Shown piece after piece: positions 15,056-18,778 of a stretch of 18,778 nucleotides of DNA (positions within the stretch are counted from its first letter, which is position 1; each line of letters begins with the position of its first letter). The position numbers and the translations under genes are program-made. Location: NCBI GenBank assembly GCA_910577765.1, contig CAJTOV010000070.1:1-18778 (forward strand), in the 5' to 3' direction. The DNA is from an uncultured Lachnospiraceae bacterium (GTDB lineage Bacteria > Bacillota > Clostridia > Lachnospirales > Lachnospiraceae). The notes under the pieces were generated by a model that was not told the DNA's origin, searched no databases, and saw nothing but the letters and a program-made list of their open reading frames with translations.

Positions 15056-15208
15056 GACGCATCGTAACAGTTCAGATACCCCTTGAACTGTTACAGCATA
15101 CAGCCATTCAGAATCGCTGACGCGATAGGCCGTATGCCCGCGACTGCTGCGTTTTCTTACGGTCAGCGCGGTGAACGCGCAGACCTATCTGAACTGTTAC
15201 GACGCATC
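15056..15208. mobile_element. MITE-like structured repeat with direct-repeat flanks
   Basis: A 137-bp element (15064-15200) with 15-bp perfect terminal inverted repeats: GTAACAGTTCAGATA at 15064-15078 and its complement at 15186-15200. It is flanked by identical 8-bp direct repeats GACGCATC (15056-15063, 15201-15208), resembling a target-site duplication. The interior is highly structured: an 11-bp hairpin (15064-15074 with 15084-15094), a 10-bp stem with one mismatch (15096-15105 with 15128-15137) enclosing ATCGC/GCGAT (15113-15126), and GCGCG/CGCGC (15166-15180). No transposase is encoded. A caveat is that GACGCATC is itself nearly palindromic, so it might be part of the repeat rather than a duplication. 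A non-coding RNA or REP-like element is the alternative. Confidence 0.55.
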
Positions 15209-15214
15209 TACTAC

Positions 15215-15451
15215 TCATGGGTCCGCCGGGCCATTTCGGTGGTAGTAATAGCTGCATCTCCTTTTGTCGTTCAAAAAATTAGTCAATGCATTTCCCCGCA
15301 GCAATTGTTTTGTACTGCCGCTTCTATAATGATATTCTCCATCATAGTTTACCGGAAACTATATTTTGACTTTCTGCCATTTCGTGACCTCCACTTCTAA
15401 TCTATCTGAAATTCCCCATTTCTCTGAGCCTTGTTTTACTGTCACATGCAT
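15215..15451 (-). pseudogene. Debris of an AlbA_2/Schlafen-type (COG2865-like) gene
   Basis: One minus-strand frame of 79 codons is interrupted by a single TAG (15361-15359). The upstream part contains TVKQGSEKWGISDR (from 15442), which resembles the start of small clostridial HTH proteins (EAAEKWGIS pattern). The downstream part contains NYDGEYHYRSGSTKQLLRG, then ALTNFL, matching the highly conserved YYYRSGSTKQ segment of AlbA_2-domain ATP-binding proteins; these are normally several hundred residues long. Everything else of such a gene is missing, and no ribosome binding site precedes the ATG at 15451. This is best read as a decayed remnant, or a junction of two remnants, next to the MITE-like element. 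Family recall is from memory. Bases 15452-15545 show nothing else I can support. Confidence 0.5.
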
Positions 15452-15546
15452 AAAAAATACCCGTCACTTTCCCAAACATTATACTTCCCTTTACCAGGCG
15501 GACTAGTGCCTTTCATCTGTTAGAACATGAGCCCACCAGGCACACG

Positions 15547-15575
15547 AAAAAACCGGGGGCTTTCTCTGCCCCCGG
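15547..15575 (-). terminator. Intrinsic terminator of the degV gene
   Basis: An 8-bp perfect GC stem (CCGGGGGC/GCCCCCGG, 15575-15568 with 15560-15553) with a 7-nt loop, followed on the minus strand by six U residues (15552-15547). It starts 24 nt after the stop codon. Confidence 0.92.
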
Positions 15576-15598
15576 CACTGCTCCTATATCTGCTGCTT

Positions 15599-16438
15599 CT
15601 ATCCCACTGCCAGTATCACCCCGCCGTCCCCGGCATACATGGTGGCCACCCCGGCAGTCTCCGTTACCACGATCCGGCTGTAGCTGCCCCGCTTCTCCAG
15701 CTCCTCCCGGACCTGCATGGCCCGGTCCGGGCAGTTGCAGTGGGCGATAACCGCCACCCTCTCTTCCGGTTTCCCTGCTTTCTTCGTGGCCAGCTCTGCC
15801 ATCCGGGCAAAGGCCCGGCTGATTCCCCTGGCCTGGTCCAGCTTGACAATGACTCCATGGTCTGCTCCCATCACCGGTTTGATGTTAAGTGCCGTGGCAA
15901 AGAAGGCCTGAAGTCCGGTAAGACGGCCATTCTTCCTGAGAGGCTCCAGGGAATCAATGACAAAATAGGTCTGCTGCTGGTCCCGCATGTTCAGAATCCG
16001 CTCCGACACCTGGTCAAACTCCAGCCCCTGGTCATACAGGGACATAATCGCCAGGGCAATATTCAGCTCCCCGGAGGAGGCTGACTCGGAATCAATCACC
16101 AGAATATTCTTCTTCCCATGCTCTTCTTCGTAAAGCTCCTTCCCCACCCTGGCACTGTTAAAGGACCCGCTTAAGTGACTGGACAATGTAATAACAAACA
16201 CGTCCTCCTCCGGACACTCATAAGCCTCCTTATATGCCTCCGGTGAAGGGCAGGCGCTTTTGGGACAGTTGGGACTGGCCTTCACCAGCCCGATAAATGC
16301 CTTCTGGTCAAAGGTCTCATCATCAGTTACCATATGCTCATCCACCTGCAATGTCAGCGGCACTGTCTGGAAACGGGAATCCTTTTTCAGCGCCTCTGTC
16401 AGGTCCAGGCAGCTATCCCCAATAATCTTATAGCCCAT
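15599..16438 (-). CDS. DegV/FakB family fatty-acid-binding protein
   Basis: A 279-residue DegV-family protein of normal length. The N-terminal domain begins KIIGDSCLDLT (4-14) and carries SACPSP (61-66), the position of the TSxPSP loop, and VITLSSHLSGSFNSA (82-96), the conserved SS-x-LSGT segment that holds the fatty-acid carboxylate. ESASSGELNIA and the LRKNGRLTG segment mark the second domain. FakB proteins bind a fatty acid and present it to the kinase FakA for acyl-phosphate formation and phospholipid synthesis; no fakA is in the window. ATG 16438 follows AGGAGG by 7 nt. A palindrome overlaps its promoter, so expression is probably regulated. It is a single-gene unit between its own promoter and terminator. 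Which fatty acid is bound is unknown. Confidence 0.93.
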   Translation of the reverse strand: MGYKIIGDSCLDLTEALKKDSRFQTVPLTLQVDEHMVTDDETFDQKAFIGLVKASPNCPKSACPSPEAYKEAYECPEEDVFVITLSSHLSGSFNSARVGKELYEEEHGKKNILVIDSESASSGELNIALAIMSLYDQGLEFDQVSERILNMRDQQQTYFVIDSLEPLRKNGRLTGLQAFFATALNIKPVMGADHGVIVKLDQARGISRAFARMAELATKKAGKPEERVAVIAHCNCPDRAMQVREELEKRGSYSRIVVTETAGVATMYAGDGGVILAVG

Positions 16439-16464
16439 GTGTATCCTCCTGAAATATTCCTACC

Positions 16465-16495
16465 ATAATACGTAGTTTTAATTACTACTTATTAT
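16465..16495. promoter_or_regulatory. Palindrome over the degV -10 region
   Basis: Two 12-bp arms (16465-16476 and 16484-16495) are reverse complements with one mismatch and a 7-nt spacer. The right arm covers the degV -10 box and the left arm covers the transcription start and early leader, the usual place for a repressor site. The regulator is not identifiable; a lipid-responsive factor is a guess from the gene's function. Confidence 0.5.
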
Positions 16496-16518
16496 AGCAT
16501 ATATTTCAGATAATTCAA
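16491..16518 (-). promoter_or_regulatory. degV promoter
   Basis: On the minus strand, TTGAAT (16518-16513), 16 nt, then TATAAT (16496-16491), preceded by TGC to give an extended -10. The degV start codon is 52 nt downstream. Confidence 0.65.
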
Positions 16519-16571
16519 TATGGAGACAGGCAATAATCGCTGGTAAGGGTTTATCTGGCTGGTATTTTATC

Positions 16572-18572
16572 TCATTCCGCCAGCATCATCATGATCTCGT
16601 TGGTGCGGGCGATAAAGCCGGTCATGCGCTCCGGTGACAGGGTGCCGTGGCTTAACAGCGCCAGATCATACAGCTGCTCGCAGATCTTGCCGGTGTTCTC
16701 CCCTTCCCCGTGGGCCAGCACATACTGAACCAGCTTGTGGTTGGCATTAAGCACCAGAGTCTCTCCCATGCCGCCAAACATGGACGGGTCCATGCCGTAC
16801 ATGTTGTACATCTTCATCATATCCTGCATCCGCCGGCTTTCCTCGGCCACAGTCAGCATGGAAGAAATGGTTCCGTTCTTTAACTTCTCCACCTTGATCT
16901 CCAGCTTGTCATTGTTCAGGGCCTTCTTAAAGATGGCGGACAGCTCCTCTGACTGCTTCTTGAACTCCTCGTCGTCCTCCTTGACTTCCTCTTTGAAGGT
17001 GTCATTGAGATCCGCATCAATCCGCAGGAACTTAAGTCCCTCATTCTTCTGCTCCAGGTGGCCGATAAAGGGGCTGTCAATACTGTGGGGCAGGATCACC
17101 GCATCCAGACCCTCTTCCCGGAACAGGTTGATGTACTGGCTCTGCTCCTTCTCGTCCGTCACATAGAAGACCGTGTTCTCGTGCTTCTCCTTGTTGGCCT
17201 CCAGACAGTCCTTTAAGGTCAGGTACTTCTTGTCCAGGTTCTTAAAGAGGATGTAGTCATTCATCTTCCCGGCAAACTTCTCATCCTTTAAGCAGCCGAA
17301 CTTGATGAAGGGAGCAATGTCATCCCAGTACTTTTCATAGTTTTCCCGGTCTGTCTTGCACATGCCGGTCAGCTTGTCTGCCACCTTCTTGGTAATGTAG
17401 TCGGAGATCTTCTTCACAAATCCGTCATTCTGCAAAGCGCTTCTGGACACATTCAGCGGCAGGTCCGGACAGTCAATGACCCCCTTAAGAAGCATCAGGA
17501 ACTCCGGGATCACTTCCTTAATATTGTCTGCGATAAATACCTGATTATTGTATAATTTGATGGTGCCCTCAATGGAATCATACTCCGTATTGATCTTGGG
17601 GAAGTAGAGAATTCCCTTTAGGTTAAACGGATAATCCATGTTCAGGTGAATCCAGAACAGAGGCTCCTTGTAATCCATGAACACCTTCCGGTAAAATGCC
17701 TTGTACTGCTCCTCATCACACTCGTTGGGATGCTTATTCCACAAGGGACTCACATCATTGACCGGTACCGGGCGCTTTAAGATCTTGTAGCGTTCCTTGG
17801 CCGGCTCTACCTCCACGGTCTCCTTCTCCCCGTTTTCATTCTCCTTCTCCTCGGTCTTAGCCGGTTCCAGAATATTCTCAACAACCGTATCCTTGTCTGT
17901 CAGCTCTTCCTTGTCAATAGTCTCGTACTGGGGCTCTGCCTTCTCATTGTCCAGGAAAATGGGCACTGGCATGAAGGAACAGTACTTGTCCAGAACCTCC
18001 CGGGCCCGGTACTCGTTGGAGAACTCATAGCTGTCCTCGTTCAGATACAAGGTGATGCAGGTTCCCTGCTCCTGCCGGTCCCCGTCCTTCATCTCAAAGG
18101 TCAGGCCGCCTTCAGACTCCCAGTGGACTGCCGGGGCATCTGCCTGCCAGGATTTGGAGTCGATGGTCACCTTGTCTGCCACCATGAAGGCGGAATAAAA
18201 GCCCAGTCCGAAATGGCCGATGATCTGGTCCTCATTGGCCTTGTCCTTGTACTTCTCCAGGAAATCCTGGGCACCGGAAAATGCGATCTGGTTAATATAT
18301 TCCTCAACCTCTGCCGCAGTCATACCCAGACCATTGTCCACTACTTTAATGGTCTTGTCGTCCGGGTTCACCAGAACCTGAATCCGGTACTCCAGATCCT
18401 CCGGCCGGGTGTACTCCCCCATGATCTCCATCTTCTTAAGCTTGGTAATGGCATCACAGCCATTGGAGATCAGCTCCCTGTAGAAAATATCGTGGTCCGA
18501 ATATAACCACTTCTTGATAATCGGGAATATGTTCTCGCTGTTAATGGATAAATTGCCTGTCTTACTGCCCAT
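16572..18572 (-). CDS. htpG: Molecular chaperone HtpG (bacterial Hsp90)
   Basis: A 666-residue ATP-dependent cytosolic chaperone. The N-terminal GHKL ATPase is intact: RELISNGCDA (32-41) with the Mg-binding Asn37, VVDNGLGM (77-84) with nucleotide-contacting Asp79, and GHFGLGFYSAF (119-129). The classical box is ISNASDA, so GC replaces AS here. An acidic, repeat-like charged segment (about 215-262, rich in Glu and Lys) separates the N and middle domains and is longer than in E. coli HtpG (624 residues in total). The middle domain has VSRSALQND, and there is no terminal EEVD, as expected in bacteria. ATG 18572 lies 8 nt after GAGGAG; GTG 18581 is an alternative start but abuts the site. A CIRCE operator and a consensus promoter precede it, so HrcA heat-shock control is inferred. 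No terminator is apparent. Confidence 0.96.
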   Translation of the reverse strand: MGSKTGNLSINSENIFPIIKKWLYSDHDIFYRELISNGCDAITKLKKMEIMGEYTRPEDLEYRIQVLVNPDDKTIKVVDNGLGMTAAEVEEYINQIAFSGAQDFLEKYKDKANEDQIIGHFGLGFYSAFMVADKVTIDSKSWQADAPAVHWESEGGLTFEMKDGDRQEQGTCITLYLNEDSYEFSNEYRAREVLDKYCSFMPVPIFLDNEKAEPQYETIDKEELTDKDTVVENILEPAKTEEKENENGEKETVEVEPAKERYKILKRPVPVNDVSPLWNKHPNECDEEQYKAFYRKVFMDYKEPLFWIHLNMDYPFNLKGILYFPKINTEYDSIEGTIKLYNNQVFIADNIKEVIPEFLMLLKGVIDCPDLPLNVSRSALQNDGFVKKISDYITKKVADKLTGMCKTDRENYEKYWDDIAPFIKFGCLKDEKFAGKMNDYILFKNLDKKYLTLKDCLEANKEKHENTVFYVTDEKEQSQYINLFREEGLDAVILPHSIDSPFIGHLEQKNEGLKFLRIDADLNDTFKEEVKEDDEEFKKQSEELSAIFKKALNNDKLEIKVEKLKNGTISSMLTVAEESRRMQDMMKMYNMYGMDPSMFGGMGETLVLNANHKLVQYVLAHGEGENTGKICEQLYDLALLSHGTLSPERMTGFIARTNEIMMMLAE

Positions 18573-18636
18573 ATGACTCACTCCTCACTTTTTCTTAAAT
18601 AATGATTGTATGAAAAGCTGTTGATTTCTGTGTTAT

Positions 18637-18665
18637 ATTGTAAAACATCCAGGAAGGTTTGTCAA
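18637..18665 (-). promoter_or_regulatory. htpG promoter
   Basis: On the minus strand, TTGACA (18665-18660), 17 nt, TACAAT (18642-18637), nearly perfect sigma-A. The htpG start is about 65 nt downstream. Confidence 0.85.
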
Positions 18666-18672
18666 TAAAAAA

Positions 18673-18699
18673 TTAGCACTCATTTTAAATGAGTGCTAA
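18673..18699. promoter_or_regulatory. CIRCE element (HrcA operator)
   Basis: TTAGCACTC, 9 nt, GAGTGCTAA: an exact match to the CIRCE consensus bound by the heat-shock repressor HrcA. It lies 7 bp upstream of the htpG -35 box rather than over the promoter or start of transcription, which is unusual. A divergent gene beyond the right edge could be another target. Confidence 0.95.
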
Positions 18700-18731
18700 C
18701 AGAACGTTACAGTCCGCGGGGCGTGGAAAAC

Positions 18732-18778
18732 TGGACCAAAACAGACGTCAAGCTGGCTTGTAAGACTGTTTTGGTCCA
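18732..18778. repeat. Inverted repeat at the right window edge
   Basis: TGGACCAAAACAG (18732-18744) is repeated as its exact complement at 18766-18778, enclosing a small CAAGC-TG-GCTTG hairpin (18749-18760). The arm ends at the last base, so the full extent is unknown. On the minus strand it is followed by AGTTTTCC, a weak U-tract, so it may be a terminator of a gene beyond the edge, or an end of a repeat element. Confidence 0.5.

Noticed and set aside
15106..15252. Minus-strand small ORF starting MQLLLPPKWPGG that reads through the repeat
   Set aside because: AGGAG directly abuts the ATG and most of the peptide is repeat-encoded; probably fortuitous, though copies of the element may carry the same frame.
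15319..15395. Two short overlapping minus-strand ORFs (MAESQNIVSGKL, then MMENIIIEAAVQNNCCGEMH) considered as a RiPP-type peptide pair
   Set aside because: No modification enzyme or exporter nearby, and the DNA is better explained in another frame by a conserved AlbA_2 segment.
15083..15400. 105-codon plus-strand frame across the MITE-like element
   Set aside because: It starts inside the repeat's first hairpin without a ribosome binding site; the better explanation on the other strand is AlbA_2-like debris.

Overview
The window looks like chromosomal DNA from a Lachnospiraceae-type Firmicute (an inference). Coding DNA has moderately high GC, AGGAGG-type ribosome binding sites and sigma-A promoters are clear, a perfect CIRCE heat-shock operator is present, and the gene families (clostridial-type GlgP, GalK with a GNHTDH motif, DegV, Lsa-like ABC-F, PadR plus permease-prefix protein) are typical of that group. 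No rRNA, tRNA, CRISPR array, phage module or complete insertion sequence was seen.

Left part (1-5722): a YihN-like sugar/organic-acid MFS permease, cut by the left edge, is transcribed divergently from a DeoR/GlpR regulator. Next is a PadR regulator whose consensus promoter lies inside a perfect 23-bp inverted repeat. PadR overlaps a 10-TM membrane protein that joins a permease-prefix domain to a degenerate SEDS (FtsW/RodA-like) fold. Then comes an Lsa/CplR-type ABC-F ribosome-protection ATPase behind a roughly 310-nt leader with a 7-codon ORF, mutually exclusive stems and an intrinsic terminator, which looks like antibiotic-responsive attenuation.

Middle part (5786-14926): convergent to the ABC-F gene is a lipoprotein SGNH hydrolase, then glycogen phosphorylase with its own terminator and a divergent AraC-type cupin regulator. 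After these come a membrane-anchored calcineurin-like phosphoesterase, galactokinase (with a promoter-overlapping inverted repeat and its own terminator) and a CapA-family lipoprotein. Glycogen and galactose use, sugar sensing and cell-surface hydrolases dominate.

Gene-poor gap (14939-15598): it holds the capA promoter, a 137-bp MITE-like structured element with 15-bp perfect terminal inverted repeats flanked by an 8-bp direct repeat, and minus-strand debris of an AlbA_2/Schlafen-type (COG2865-like) gene.

Right part (15547-18778): a DegV/FakB fatty-acid-binding protein with a strong terminator and an inverted repeat at its promoter, then the chaperone HtpG. HtpG has a consensus promoter, and a perfect CIRCE element sits unusually upstream of the -35 box. 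A long inverted repeat ends exactly at the window edge.
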